From assembly GCA_033807695.1 (NCBI GenBank), contig CM066308.1, positions 1,922,001-1,986,000 of the forward strand: 64,000 nucleotides of DNA, in the 5' to 3' direction. Under the pieces are notes generated by a model, which was not told the DNA's origin, ran no database searches, and saw only the letters and a list, made by a program, of their open reading frames with translations. The DNA comes from Daedaleopsis sinensis (lineage: Eukaryota > Basidiomycota > Agaricomycetes > Polyporales > Polyporaceae). Position 1 is the first letter of the stretch, and every line of letters starts with the position of its first letter. The position numbers and the translations under genes are program-made. This document shows positions 11,943-24,901 of the stretch, piece by piece.

Positions 11943-12352
11943 CTCGCCGTGGGCTGTTTCTCTGTCCTTGCTTTCTATCTTCGTAGCCGCACGCCTGTAC
12001 CGGCGAGCATCCGATGAATGCAGGATCCGCTCACGGGGCCTACCGCTGTCTCCTGGCCCGCCGTCGCTTACTGTGATTGGCAATCTGCTCGACATCCCCA
12101 AGTTTTACCCATGGAAGACTTACAAAGAGTACGGCAGACGGTATGGTATGTTCCCAGCTTCTCTGCAACGTGCAGTAGTACGCATATTCATTCGTGTCTC
12201 CACAGGGAGATTTGTCTCGTTGAACGTGCTACTACTATTAGGCGACGATGTCTCGTCATCACATGTGCATATCAATTACGCGAACGCCGCCCTCGAGCTA
12301 CTCGAAAAGCGCCTCGCGATATACTCCTCCGGAGCATATCCTACCTCGGCTG
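11943..12352 (+). pseudogene. N-terminal relic of a cytochrome P450
   Basis: Only the first two exons of a P450 like its neighbours remain. Exon 1 (about 11943-12145) encodes the membrane anchor and proline-rich hinge (SRGLPLSPGPPSLTVIGNLL, then WKTYKEYGRRYG) but has no ATG. After an intron, a second exon resembles the neighbours' GKVISL...ALELLEKRSAIYSS segment, with an extra stretch and altered residues in its middle. Nothing resembling the I-helix, ExxR or heme segments follows before the next gene starts at 12587. It is probably a truncated tandem copy. Confidence 0.8.
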
Positions 12353-12586
12353 TGCCACTAGCAGTGGAATTGAAGATTTGCCACCGACCGACGAACTCGG
12401 CATCGACAATGCTAGAAACAGACAAAGCAGCTGTCATCTGACAGTACGTGTCCAATGTTCGAGTGCTGGAAGTGGTCTCGAATAGATGTAAATGGGAGCC
12501 CTACCGGTACCCGGACTCTACTAGTGGTCACTCATCGGATCCTGGGCTCGAAACCAACTTCCTGTCCAACCCCACCACCCTCGGCG

Positions 12587-14713
12587 ATGCTGCTCCTTAG
12601 TAGCCCGCCATGGGCCATCGCGCTCTCTTCCCTTTTTATCGCTGTTATATCTCGTCTTTACCAGAAAAGAACTGAGTACAGGGCGCGCTCTCGGGGGCTC
12701 CCACTGCCTCCTGGCCCGACTCCACTTCCCGTCATCGGGAACCTCCTCGACATGCCCAAGCACTATCCTTGGAAGAAGTACAGAGAGTACGGACGACGTT
12801 ATGGTGAGTGCACACTCTCGATAGTACAGTGTACAGTGCGCACCCTGAATCGAGACGCTCAGGAAAAGTCATCTCGTTGCGCGCACCGGGGCTTGGATGT
12901 CTGATCATCATCAACGACGCCGACGTCGCTCTCGAGCTGCTCGAGAAACGCTCCGCCATATACTCTTCTAGAGCACGCTCTATCTTGATTGACTTGTGAG
13001 TCGTTACTAAGGTTTATCCTCTCGCCCTGCACAAAGCCCTACAGGTGTGGATGGGGCTGGGCGTTGTCAGCGCTTCCCTACGGCGACCTGTGGCGCTCCA
13101 ATCGCAGGATGTTCTGGCAGCATTTCCATCCGGGCGCCATCAGCAAATACCGCCCCCTGCAAGAAGAAAGCGCTCGTCGACTTCTGTCGCAGTTGCTGTC
13201 ATGCTCTCAAGACAGTGACAAGTTGCTTGACACTATCCGCTAGTAAGCAGCACCATTGTTAAGCACTGTCACCTCACTGACCGAGTCGACTGACTAGCTC
13301 CGTCGGCGAACTACTTGTCCGCGCCGCATACGGACTCAAGGTAGCGCAGACCGACGATAAGTATATCGCCACGTTCGAGGAGGCGATCTCTAGCCTTGAT
13401 TTGCTCGTCACGGGTACGAATATCCTCGAGTTCTTCCCGTTCCTCGCCCGTGTCCCTACATGGCTCCCCGGAACTGCTTTGCTGCGCCGAATGGCCAACT
13501 ACAAGGTCTCGTTAGGCGAGATGCTCGAGGTTCCGTGGGCGGATGCCAAAGACGCAATGGTGCGTCTCAGTCTTGTCCGCCTCATTGTGTTGCGGATCGT
13601 GAACCAAAGCAACCAGGCGGCTGGCACCGCCTCCGATAGCGCGGCTACCGCTGCTTTCGAGAACCTCTCCCGGTCTCAGGGCGACGATACCGCTGCAAAG
13701 GAAATTACCATCAAGAACATTCTAGCGATCGCGTTCGTCGGTGAGTGTGCCATTCAAAATCCGTACACAGGCGTCCCTCATGACCCATCCCTAATAGCTG
13801 GTATTGATACCGTACGTCTCGAGTTGTGCTCTGATGCACTGTTAAACTAACACCAGCTCGGGTCCCCTCGTGTCTGCCTAGTCACACTCGACGATTTCTG
13901 CTTTTCTCCTCGCAATGTCCCTCCATCCCGAGGTCCAGCAAAAGGCACAAGCCGAGCTGGACGCGGTAATAGGGGAATCCCGCCTTCCAGAGATCACCGA
14001 CCGTGACAAGCTGCCGTATGTTGACGCGGTGATCAAGGAACTCCTGCGGTGGCACGTCGTCGCGCCACTGGGCGTGCCTCATCTGAACATTACGGATGAC
14101 GAGTATGACGGATACTACATACCTAAAGACAGTATCGTGATGGTCAACGTATGGTGAGTTCGCCCATGGACAGTGACAGTACGCACGCGTGGCTCAGGAT
14201 GTATTGTACAGGTCTATACTGCAGGACGAGGAGGAATATCCTCAGCCCGAGCGGTTCATCCCTGAACGGTTCCTCCAGGATGGGAAACTCCGGACTGATA
14301 TCAGAAATCCAGCTACTATGGCATTCGGGTTCGGACGCAGGTGCGATGCTCCTTGTATCCCTTCACGCTGTACTCGACCCTGAATGTTTTGTACGGAGTA
14401 GGATCTGCCCTGGTCGGTACTTCGCCGAATCGACACTGTTCATCAACATCGCCTCTATACTTCATACCCTCACTATCACGCCACCGGTCGACGAGCGTGG
14501 ACGACCAATCCAGATAGAAGCCAAAGCCAGCAGCACCCTTATTTCGTGGGTTTACCAGAAACTCTCCGAATATGGCGGTGCTTTCCGTTGATTCCTCTAA
14601 CAATGACTTCGTACAGGCGTCACGAAGATTGCAGATGCATCATCAAGCCTCGCTCGGTGGTCGCGGAGGGCCTCATTAACAAGGATAACGCCACGCCGTG
14701 TCGTGAAGGTTGA
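12587..14713 (+). CDS. cytochrome P450 (array member 1), 529 aa
   Basis: Ten exons: 12587-12803, 12863-12995, 13045-13242, 13298-13559, 13617-13740, 13798-13811, 13882-14153, 14212-14340, 14402-14545 and 14617-14713. The product has an N-terminal anchor (SSPPWAIALSSLFIAVISRL), a proline hinge, an I-helix AGIDT encoded by the 14-nt sixth exon, ExxR (KELLRW), PERF, and a heme loop FGFGRRICPGRYFAE with the ligand cysteine near residue 452. This is a class II microsomal P450 of the type often labelled O-methylsterigmatocystin oxidoreductase-like in wood-rot fungi. It would oxidise a small hydrophobic substrate at the ER using cytochrome P450 reductase; the substrate is unknown. The C-terminus is longer than that of its neighbours. 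The CYP family number cannot be set from sequence alone. Confidence 0.9.
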
Positions 14714-15465
14714 CATTATCTGAGTATGCACCGTGGTGTGGAACTTTGGGCGGGTTACCAGTGGCAAACACCGCCAGGCTCGGGGACTGGGCACTGCCAG
14801 TGGATACGGCCCAATGAGCTCCTTCAAACGGACGACTCGGACGTCTACTATTACTAGTACTAGTGGCAGCGACGGGGGCGACACAATACGAACCTCGTCA
14901 TTTGACTACAGCCATAATGGGTCCACCTACATAATATGTATGTAGTGGTCGTTCACGGTGAGCATCCAAAGGCATGCAAACTTACTTTCTCGACCAACTT
15001 TGCATCCTGGACCTACTTACTTTCCACTTACGTACTACCCGCCGCCGAGAGCCGCTCATTGACAACTTCCCACGGCTAGGTGCCTTGCGCTAGCTTGAAC
15101 TTAGGTTAGTAGCTTGCGCTTAAACTTGAACGTCAAGTTTCAACATTGCTCTATATTCTTCTCCACACGCTGAGCCCTCTGTCTATTTGTCCACTTCTTT
15201 TCCGTCATCCTTCCGCTCGCTACGCCTTGTATCTCAGCCATGGTGGTGGACAGCCAAGAAGGAACACCGATGCTCGTTTTGTCATTCACCGCTCGGAATC
15301 GAAAATAACTTTGAATGGTTACTGATGTCATATCGTCGCTTCAAGCGGGGTTGGCAACCGTTACATACGGTGGTCGGAAACTGTATGTGCAATGCCTTGC
15401 AGGTACCGTCGGATGCGGCCGCCAGACTCCGCGGCTGATAAGTAGAGTCTTAGATGAGATGATGG
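14714..15465. other. intergenic spacer in the P450 array
   Basis: About 750 bp with no recognisable gene between P450 members 1 and 2. It contains short AACTT/AAGTT motifs in both orientations near 15088-15145, with no known function. Confidence 0.5.
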
Positions 15466-15472
15466 TATAAAA
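15466..15472 (+). promoter_or_regulatory. putative TATA box of P450 member 2
   Basis: A TATAAAA motif lies 63 bp upstream of the ATG at 15535 and 102 bp upstream of the alternative ATG at 15574. Members 4 and 5 have TATA-like motifs 50-65 bp before their ATGs, which favours 15535. Confidence 0.5.
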
Positions 15473-15534
15473 GATGCGCAGGCACCTGGACAACCTCTCT
15501 CGCCCGACGCGACTGCACCATCATTATACGCGCA

Positions 15535-17667
15535 ATGCAAACACTGTGGACCCGTCCCCCTCCCCAACACCCAATGGTTCAGCTTCGGGAGAGCCCGCCT
15601 TGGGCCATCGCCCTCTATGTCTTGGCTGCAGTCGCGATCGCGCAGCTGTACAAACAAGCATCTGTGCGCAAAGCTCGCTCTCGCGGCCTGCCACTGCCTC
15701 CCGGTCCGACGCCGCTCCCGGTCATCGGGAATCTCCTCGACATGCCCAAAAGTCATCCCTGGAGGACCTACAGAGAATACAGCCGACAGTATGGTAGGCC
15801 GTCTATCTCATATGCGACATTCACTGCACACACTGACTCACCAGCAGGGAAGCTTTTCTTGCTGGACGCTATGGGACAGCGTCTCGTCGTCATCGACGAC
15901 CCCGACGTCGCCGTCGACCTTCTTGAGAAGCGCTCAGCCATTTATTCCTCCAGACCGCGATCCGTGATCATCGAGTTGTAAGCTTGCGTGTCTCTACCTT
16001 TCGTTTGATGGCTCTGACGACCTGCCCTTGTACAGGTGTGGGTGGGCGGACTGGAACCTCTCCACCATTCCCTACGGCCATCGTTGGCGGGTGTATCGCA
16101 GAACGTTCTGGCAGCATTTCCGTCCGGTCGCGCTCAGCAAGTACCATTGGCTCCAAGAGAAGGGCGCTCGCCGGCTTCTGACCCAGCTGCTGTCGTCCCC
16201 GGGCGACTTGTCATATAATATTCGCAGGTACGTGCGACTGCAGAAAGTCGTGAACTACTCGCCCGCGGACGTTGACCTATCTCCGCTCTTCGCAGCTCGT
16301 TGGGCGAGGTCCTGATTCGCGGGGCATACGGTCTACAGACGGCAGACACCGGTGACGAGTACATCGCGACGTTCGAGGAGGTGATCTCCAGTCTGGATCT
16401 CCTCCTCACTGGTACGAATATCCTCGAGTTCTTCCCCTTTCTCGCCCATGTTCCCACTTGGCTGCCGGGTACTGCTTTGCTGCGTCGTATGGCCCACTAC
16501 CGAGAGCTGACTCTCAAGGTCCGTGAGCTTCCCTGGGCGAATGCCAAGAAAGCGATTGTGAGTCTCGGCCCGATCGTTTGTATTCGTAGGTCGAATCTTA
16601 CTGACGAGGTCGAGGTCAGGTTGCTGGAACAGCATCTGACAGCATGGCGAGTGCTATGTTTGAGGACATCTCTCATAGCGCAGGAGAGAATGCAGCTACG
16701 CAGGAGGATACGACGAAAAATGTCCTTGCCCTCGCTTATGCTGGTGAGTGTGTTCTGCGCCCCACTCGCAACGCATTCCTGACAGAGTCTCATGCCCTCA
16801 ACGCAGCCGGTATCGACACCGTAAGTCTCGTCCTGTATCGAAAACGCGCCGAACTGACGCAGTCGCGAACCAGACACATTCAGCTCTCTCCGCTTTCTTC
16901 GTCGCAATGTCCCTACACCCCGACGTGCAGCGCAAGGCACAAGCCGAGCTCGACGCCGTGGTTGGGGAGGCCCATTTCCCAAAGCTCGCTGATCGCGACA
17001 GACTGCCTTACGTGAACGCGGTCTTGAAAGAGCTGCTACGATGGCACGTTGTCACACCCATGAGCGTTCCTCATATGAACATTTCTGATGATGTTTATGA
17101 CGGACACTTCATCCCCAAGAATAGCATCGTGCTAGTGAATACCTGGTAAGTCGCGCCTTCCCGAGTTCAAGTCTACAAGATATTGACATGCGATGCAGGT
17201 CCATATTACATGACGAAGAGGAATACCCTCAGCCCGAGAGATTCATTCCCGAACGGTTCATTCGAGCAGGGAAGATCCGCTCTGACATCAGGGACCCGGC
17301 TACTGTCGCATTTGGGTTTGGACGCAGGTGCGCTGCTCTCAATCCTCTGTAGAGACAGACTTCTTGATCACTGCACGCGACAGGATATGTCCAGGGCGGT
17401 ACTTTGCTGAAGCGACACTATTCATCTACATCGCTTCTGTACTGCACACGTTAGACATCACACCGCCGGTCGATGGACAAGGACAGCCGATTGAAATCGA
17501 AGTTGACGCTAGCAGCGGTCTCGTCTCGTGAGTAGAATCTTTCAGCGCGATTGCGGGGGTTTGGCCTCACATTGCTCTCGAACAGGCGAATCGAGGACTG
17601 TAGATGCACCATCAAACCACGCTCTGCTGCTGCAGAGACTCTCATCAGCAGCGCAGACTCAGGTTAA
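15535..17667 (+). CDS. cytochrome P450 (array member 2), 535 aa
   Basis: Exons: 15535-15793, 15848-15977, 16036-16227, 16296-16557, 16620-16743, 16807-16820, 16874-17145, 17199-17327, 17384-17527 and 17586-17667, all in phase. It shows the hinge (SRGLPLPPGPTPLPVIGNLL), AGIDT in the 14-nt exon, KELLRWH (ExxR), PERF and heme loop FGFGRRICPGRYFAE. The start is ambiguous. An ATG at 15574 (MVQLRESPPWAIAL) lines up better with sister proteins and gives 522 aa. The upstream in-frame ATG at 15535 has the better context and TATA spacing. It is closest in sequence to member 1. The substrate is unknown. Confidence 0.9.
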
Positions 17668-18404
17668 AGCAACGACACCGGACATCGTGCGTGTAGTTTT
17701 GTATCTTTATGATCCGTTTATGCACGACTGACGAGGCTACCAATATAGATGTACCTAAGTCAGCAGCAACTGGCTCCTGAGGGCGCCAGCGGAAGCTGAA
17801 GCTGGTTGGCGAAGTGAAACTCTCATGAAGCAGAGTATCCGAAGTTCATCGGATGCCGCCTGTCGATCCTCCGGGCTTCACACCAGACGCTCCATATCTT
17901 CAGCTTCCCAGCTGCCTGCGTTGGAGTCTTGGACGTGTCAGCCTTGTACAATGCAACGTATACATAATAGTTCTCGCATCTATACCAAGCTACGTCAACC
18001 TTACCTGCATGCAGAATCCTATGGCCCGAGGTAGGCGCATACTCCCACTAATGTGGTAGAGTGCAGGCGCGTCGATTTGGACACCATCATGTCACCCTAG
18101 CGCCGGGACGCTTGGCCAGGTGTCGAATTACCGTACGCGAGAACTTCGAGCACAAATTTCACTTTTCACCTACGGTCACACTCGGACGCGACCTATTAAC
18201 TTCGAGCATCTCCACCGGTTCCGATAAGATTCGCGCTCGTGTCTGCATGACTCCGATTCGATGCGAGTCCAGTATGCTCAATCGGTACCGCCAGCGGTGC
18301 TCAGGTTCGCTCGAGTCTGTATGATTCGAATGTGACCTATGTAAGCTCTACGTAGGTCGAGTGTCTGGCTTGCAAGTCGAAGCCCCGCTACACTCCCTGG
18401 CAAT
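17668..18404. other. intergenic spacer in the P450 array
   Basis: About 740 bp between members 2 and 3. No gene or recognisable element was seen, and no clear TATA motif precedes member 3. Confidence 0.5.
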
Positions 18405-20563
18405 ATGCTCCATCTCGATACTCCTCCACCTTCCTGGACCGTTGCTCTCGCTGTGCTCGCACTAACAGTGATAGCCCATCATCTGTGGCAAGCGTCCGAA
18501 TACAAGGCCCGTTCTCGCGGCCTCCCGCTCCCCCCAGGTCCGACCCCGCTGCCCATCGTCGGCAATCTCTTCAATATTCCCAAAGTGCGTCCTTGGGAGA
18601 CATACAGAGAGCTCTGCCGGAAGTATGGTGCGTGCCTCCTACCGACTGCTACTTTCTATGAATGTGTCCTCATCGTCCGGCAGGTTGCAAGATCATCTCG
18701 CTGAACGTTATGGGACGGAACCTTGTCGTCATCGATGACGCTGAAGTCGCTATCGAGCTTCTCCAAAGGCGCTCTGCGAACTACTCCTCGAAGCCTGCGT
18801 CTGTCATCTTCGAGATGTTAGTCGTACCACCACCGGCTATCTCTACATACCCTTGGTCCTGACGCATGACGGATCACGTACAGGTGCGGTTGGATGGAGT
18901 GGAACATCGCGCTGCTCCCGTGCACCCAACGCTGGCGGTGGTATCGCCGGACGTTCTGGCAGCATTTTCAGCCAGGTGCGGTCGACAGATACCGTGCGCA
19001 CCAAGAGCAGGGTGCCCGCCGGCTCCTCTCCCGTTTGCTGTCCGCAGGCTCTGACGCAGAGAAGATCGTCGAGAGCATTCGCTAGTAAGTTCTGCGAGAG
19101 CATCGTCTTGAATCATCGCCACTACAGCTAACGCATAATTTCACAGCACTCTGGGCGAGATGCACATTAGGACATCCTATGGTCTTCAAGCGGCGGACGC
19201 CGTCGACAAATACGCTGCGATGTTTGAAGAGCTGCTCGATAGCGTGGATATCTTGCTGACTGGACCAACGAGGATTATCGAGTTCATCCCGCTCCTCGCT
19301 CGTGCTCCTACGTGGCTTCCTGGGATCGGTGGTTTGCTGCGCCGTATTGCATACTACCGCGAGCTGACGACCGAAACTCGCGAGGCCCCTTGGGCAGATG
19401 CCAAAGACGCTCTCGTAGGTCTAATATACCGTTCTCCGAGCGTAATGGCTCAGTGTGGTGTCAATCCTTTTTATTTCAGGCATCTGGGTCAGCCTCGGAA
19501 AGCGTAGCAAGTGCTCTGTTTGAGGGGCTCTCCGATCCACAAGGCTCACAAGGCAAGGACTCGGACGCGTCTACGCAGGAGGAAACGATCAAGAACGTGC
19601 TTGCCATTGCACCCGCCAGTATGTACATCCTCACCCATTCCTTCACGACTTTCTCCGACTCATGACCTCGCCGTAAACAGCTGGTGTTGATACCGTAAGA
19701 GCTGATATCCACATTCTCATTGCGACAGAGAGCTGATCTCGCGGGTTCCCAGACACACGCGGCGTTGCGTGCGTTCTTTGTCGCCATGATCCTCTATCCT
19801 GACGTCCAGCGGAAGGCCCAAGCCGAGCTCGATGCCGTGGTCGTGGAGGGTCGACTGCCACAGTTCGCGGACCGCGACAGCCTGCCGTATGTGAACGCAG
19901 TCGTGAAGGAAGTATTGCGATGGCACCCCATCTCGCCCTTGAGCATTCCTCGTGTGAATGTGTTGGACGACGAGTACGAGGGATACTTTATCCCCAAGGA
20001 TAGTATCGTGATGACTAATGTCTGGTGAGCTGCTAGTGTGCTTCTTATGAAGCCAGACAGTCCGAGGCTCTCAAACATAACTGACACGCTATGTAGGTCT
20101 ATCTTCCATGATGAGCACGAGTATCCTCAGCCCGACCAGTTCATCCCCGAGCGATTCCTACGAGACGGGCAGCTCCGCTCCGATGTTAGAGACCCTGCTA
20201 CCCTCGTGTTTGGATTCGGACGCAGGTGAGACACCCCTTCGATATATGACTGGAGCTAAATGACATCCATGCTGACTGTGAGTCCGTCGAATGTAGGATA
20301 TGCCCCGGGCGGTACTACGCCGACGCTACGCTGTTCATCTACATCGCTTCCATCCTGCATACATTCGACATCGCGCCGCCGGTCGACGAGCAGGGCCATC
20401 CCATTGAGATCGAAGTCAAGACCAAGATGATCAGTGGCGTTGTTTCGTGAGTAACACGTCCTCTATCATACTAAGGCCTTACAATGATCTTAAAACAATG
20501 AACAGGCATCTCGAGGATTGGAAATGCACCATCAAAGCTCGTCATGGCAGAGCGTTGTTATGA
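18405..20563 (+). CDS. cytochrome P450 (array member 3), 528 aa
   Basis: Exons: 18405-18627, 18684-18816, 18884-19084, 19147-19414, 19480-19618, 19681-19694, 19753-20024, 20097-20225, 20297-20446 and 20506-20563, in phase throughout. It has an N-terminal anchor, the hinge SRGLPLPPGPTPLPIVGNLF, a TGVDT I-helix motif completed by the 14-nt exon, KEVLRWH, PERF, and heme loop FGFGRRICPGRYYADATLF with the cysteine near residue 462. It differs from its sisters in having a shorter C-terminus and EDWKC where the others have EDCRC or VDCRC. The first I-helix residue is Thr, where the neighbours have Ala or Gly. The substrate is unknown. Confidence 0.9.
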
Positions 20564-21523
20564 CTTACTCCAATGTTGCATGCCTTTGACATCTTGCCAG
20601 CGCCGGACAGCCGCGGTCACACTAGTACGTGGAGTTAGCTTCTCGATATTGTATGTCTTATTGGGCTCGCGGTTTCACTTCACTGGCTCAAGCTATAGTA
20701 TGTACTAGTGTGTGGCACTAGTACTAGCGTATCCGACGCACCCGTGGATGTCACTAGCTTAAATCACAGGGAGACTCGCGTTGTGTCGCGAGGTCCCCTG
20801 CGTTTTCCCACGGATAGTGTACTCGTCCACCGTGCGTTGACCGTGCCTGTGCCCCTGCGTCATGCCCTCGGTTCTACTGCGCGACTTATCAGTCTTCATT
20901 GGTCATTTATAGATCGTAGCAGACGCGCACAGATGCTCGTCGCGGGACCGCGCTACTTGAAGGAAGTTGGCTTAATGTAGGATTTCGTTCTCAAGCTCAA
21001 CTTGAAGTTGACCGTGCGTTACGAGGATCGTCTCGGGATTGCTCCAGTCTTCAGCAGGTTGGTCTTTATCTTGAATGACGTTCACAGGCATGTTGATCAA
21101 GGACTGGTGCAGCTGCGCAATCAGTCGACGAATACCGTGACGGAGACGGCTTTGCACAATGCAACCCTCACTTGAAAAAATTGTGGAGAACGCTGATATT
21201 GCAGCACTAGCCAGGCCATTTCTCAATTGATAAGCGGATTAGGTTTGCTTCGCATTGCAATTCGTTATTATTGACATGCATATGGACACGGGATGTAGGG
21301 AAGCCGCGATCCAACGTCACGGATGACTTTTTGCTGGTTCGCTGGTTCGAGTCAAGGCTCTGATTTGACAATACGCACTCACAGAAGCTCCTCCAATGTA
21401 TACTGGGGATAGTCAGCACGTCAGTCTCGGCTGCACTGGCATGCACGCGACGTCATACTAACTCCCCTCCACTGCCTACGAAAAATGACCGTGACAGCTC
21501 TGAGAGAAAAGGTACTGGGCTCA
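20564..21523. other. intergenic spacer in the P450 array
   Basis: About 960 bp between members 3 and 4. Only short frames without family resemblance are present. There is an ACTAGT-rich stretch near 20698-20730 and an AACTTGAAGTT inverted motif near 20999. Confidence 0.5.
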
Positions 21524-21529
21524 TATATA
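21524..21529 (+). promoter_or_regulatory. putative TATA box of P450 member 4
   Basis: A TATATA motif lies 50 bp before the ATG at 21579. The spacing is similar to that in members 2 and 5. Confidence 0.45.
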
Positions 21530-21578
21530 GGTGCGGAAAGAATCTCAATGTTGACCCCGCACCACAGTAATCCGACCG

Positions 21579-23666
21579 ATGTTTCATCTCGACTCTGCAC
21601 CACTATGGGCCGTTGCCCTCTCTGCGATCGCTCTGATGCTGGCACTTCGCCACTTACAGAAAACTTCCGAATACAGGGCTCGCTCTCAAGGTCTACCCTT
21701 ACCTCCAGGCCCGACTCCGCTTCCCGTCGTCGGAAACTTCCTCGATATCCCTAAAGTCCGTCCTTGGGAGACCTATAGGGAATACAGCAGACGGCACGGT
21801 GAGTGTCTAGAGTCTACAATGTGCGGTCGTTATGTGCTGACTAGTACCCGCAGGGAAGATCATATCACTTAGCGCGATGGGACAATGTCTCATAATCGTC
21901 AACGATCCTCAAGTTGCCATCGACCTGCTAGAGAAACGCTCCAGCATATATTCCTCTAGACCAAAGTCTCTTATGGTTGAATTGTAGGTCAGTAAGCGAT
22001 TACCTCCGGATGGGTATCTGAGATGCACGATAGAAGCGGTTGGGACTGGAACATCGGGCTACTCCCGTATGGCCAAGCTTGGCGGTCACAGCGTCGGATG
22101 TTTTGGCAGCACTTCCATCCCGGTATACTCATAAAGTACTCTCGGGCTCAAGAAAAGGCAGCACGACGGCTTGTCTGTAAGCTGTTGACATACCCGGACA
22201 ATCTCGTCGCCGCTGTTCGCGAGTGAGTGTATATATATTATCTTGTAGTCAGCGTTGACCCTCTCACTGATCTACTACTATTTGACTAGATCTCTAGGCG
22301 AAGTCTTCATCCGCACAGCATATGGATTGCAACCGTCTGAACTGAACGATAGGTATATTGGGATCTTCGAAGAGGCTATGTCAGGCCTTGATCTACTGCT
22401 CGCGGGAACAAATATACTCGAGTTCTTTCCGTTCCTTGCCAATGTACCCACTTGGCTCCCGTGTACTTCATTGCTGCGCCGTTTAGCGTATATTCGGCAG
22501 ATGACAACTGCGATTCGCGACGTCCCTTGGGCAGACTCAAAGGAAGCAATTGTGAGTTCCCGAGACCCCTGTTTCTTGCTCCGATGATATGGTAGCTCAC
22601 CTTGGACGGTGATAGCTTGCTGGAGAGGCACCTGCGAGCATGGCAAGTGCATTGCTCGACGACCTCTCCCGCTTCCAAGGCGAAGAGGCGAAGACAAGAG
22701 AGGATTTGACCAAGAGTATACTTGCTATTACCTACGCCGGTAAGCGCTGCATATCTGTCTCCTTCGCAACGTCTCTCAATAGGATGAACGGAACAGCCGG
22801 GATAGACACAGTGAGTATCCTTGCAGCTGCAATACACTCACATAGAACTCATCTCACCGGAATTCTTAGTCATTCGTATCGCTGTGCTCGGTCTTCCTTG
22901 CAATGTCGCTCTATCCTGAGGTGCAACAGAAAGCACAGGCCGAGCTGGACGCAGTTGTGGGAAGCTCCCGGATCCCAGAGCTCACAGATCGTGACAAGCT
23001 TCCATACGTGAACGCGATCGTGAAGGAGGTATTGCGCTGGCACACAGCCGTACCACTATGCGTCCCTCATGTCAACATCGCCGATGACGAGTATGAAGGA
23101 TACTTCATTCCCAAAGAAAGCATTATACTACCGAACATTTGGTGAGTGCCCGCTGTAGGCATCGAGGTGTGACGTGAGATCTCATGGCGATACAACATAG
23201 GTCGATGTTGCACGATGAAGAAGCATATCCCAAGCCCGAAAGATTTTATCCGGAGCGATTCCTCGGCGAAGACGGAAAGCTTAGCTCGAAGGTCAGAGAT
23301 CCAGCTAGTGTTTCGTTTGGATTTGGACGTAGGTACGTTACTTACATGCAATCATTACTTGTGTGTCAATTTTTAACCAGCACCTACCAGAGTGTGTCCG
23401 GGGCGGCACTTTGCGGAAGCATCACTGTTCATTTACATCGCTACAGCCCTGCATATCCTCGATATCTCGGTGCCGACTGATGACAACGGTCAGCCAATCC
23501 GGATTGAGTTGCAAGCGAGCAATGATATCATATCGTGAGTAGTGGAGCATGCGTACTACCACTTCCTAGTCTGACTTGTAACAGGCGTGTTGTGGACTGC
23601 AGGTGTACCATCAAATCCCGTTCGGCCACAGCTGAATCGCTCGTCCGGAACGCGGCAGCCCCCTGA
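21579..23666 (+). CDS. cytochrome P450 (array member 4), 522 aa
   Basis: Exons: 21579-21798, 21854-21983, 22034-22222, 22290-22551, 22616-22739, 22797-22810, 22870-23141, 23201-23332, 23391-23534 and 23585-23666. The product has an anchor (MFHLDSAPLWAVALSAIAL), the hinge SQGLPLPPGPTPLPVVGNFL, AGIDT, KEVLRWH, PERF and heme loop FGFGRRVCPGRHFAEASLF, with the heme cysteine near residue 450. It pairs with member 5: both have RVCPGRHFAE, IPKVRPWE, and QASNDIIS or QASNDLIS near the end. This suggests a later duplication within the array. It is a microsomal monooxygenase of unknown substrate. Confidence 0.9.
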
Positions 23667-24836
23667 GACCACAACGATGTGAAACCAACAGTACCACCAT
23701 GGATGGGTACGAGTAACCTACATCTACTATACGACGCTGATGATAGGAGTGAACCAATTATATACGTGCGGTTTATCCCTACTACTCGCTCGATAGTTGG
23801 TACCGTGACAGACGTAGACTAAAACTGTTGCTCAGAAAGTCATAACAGACTAAGATACTCTAGCTTGCTAGCATATCATGTCCGAACATTATCTTGCGCT
23901 CAACCATACCTGTTTTCCAGCAGTTTAGTATGATGGTGCCCGTTTTGGAAGTCCAAGCGCCGGCACCCTTAAATTTCCAACTCCGCCTCGGACTCGAGGC
24001 TACTACGACTCGGAGTTGCCCTCCAGATACCATCACTCCCCATCGCGCGGCCGAATATGTGCACCGCCATTTTTCATTCACAGTCAGCCTGATTGTCTCT
24101 ATAAAGCTGCAGCTCGATACCCGAAGCTTGCAAGCTCGGAGAGCCGGCGCACCCTCCATTTTGTCCCGACACTCAGTCGACGCGTTCTATTCCAATGGCA
24201 AGTACTTTATCCAAGCACTGGCGAGACTTTTCAATATGCGGATTCAGGACTGCGGTGTATGCTCATGGTACGCGTACGCATTCTGCGCCTACGTTCTGAC
24301 CGACCGCATGTCTTCTTACACATCACCATCTCTTGACAACGGGTCGTCCGACCTAAAAGCTTCAAGGTCACGATTCCATTGGCAGCAGACTCATTGAATC
24401 CAATCATATGCAAGACAAAGGAAGTATGAAGGCATTGCTGAACATCATGAACCCGACGCCCGTGGCTATCCTTGCCGCGGTAGAGCGGCGTATTTACCCC
24501 GTTTCATCTTCCGACTCTCGGAGGGCCTTCGGCAACAGCTACTATTTGCTCTCAGCTCCCACGAGAGACTTTTCTCGGCGTTCCGTCCTTCTTGACTGCA
24601 TCGTCTCACCTCATGATGCCGAATATCCCGAAGTATCATGACAATCCGAAGGAAACCTCCCTCGACCTCGCGTCTATATGCGTGGAGCTCACTGGAAACG
24701 GTTCGATGCCCGTTTATCTCGCTCCCATTTCTGACATAGCCTCCTTCGTTAGTGCCCCTCGCGTCAACGTCCAGTACACCCCAAGACCACCGTACTACAT
24801 GCAGATGACAGCCATGCCGGATACTAAGCCGGCCAC
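23667..24836. other. longest intergenic spacer in the P450 array
   Basis: About 1.2 kb without a supported gene. One open frame (23894-24397) and another ending near 24843 have no recognisable domain and no clear splice structure, and I do not call them. Confidence 0.45.
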
Positions 24837-24844
24837 TATATAAG
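24837..24844 (+). promoter_or_regulatory. putative TATA box of P450 member 5
   Basis: A TATATAAG motif lies 65 bp before the ATG at 24902. Confidence 0.5.
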
Positions 24845-24901
24845 TGCGTACAAAAATGCCTTCGGATGACTTGACTCGTCTCTTACTCTGAAACGACTTA
24901 C

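Noticed and set aside
23894..24397. 167-codon open frame between P450 members 4 and 5
   Set aside because: No domain, no splice support and no similarity to neighbours. It probably reads intergenic DNA.
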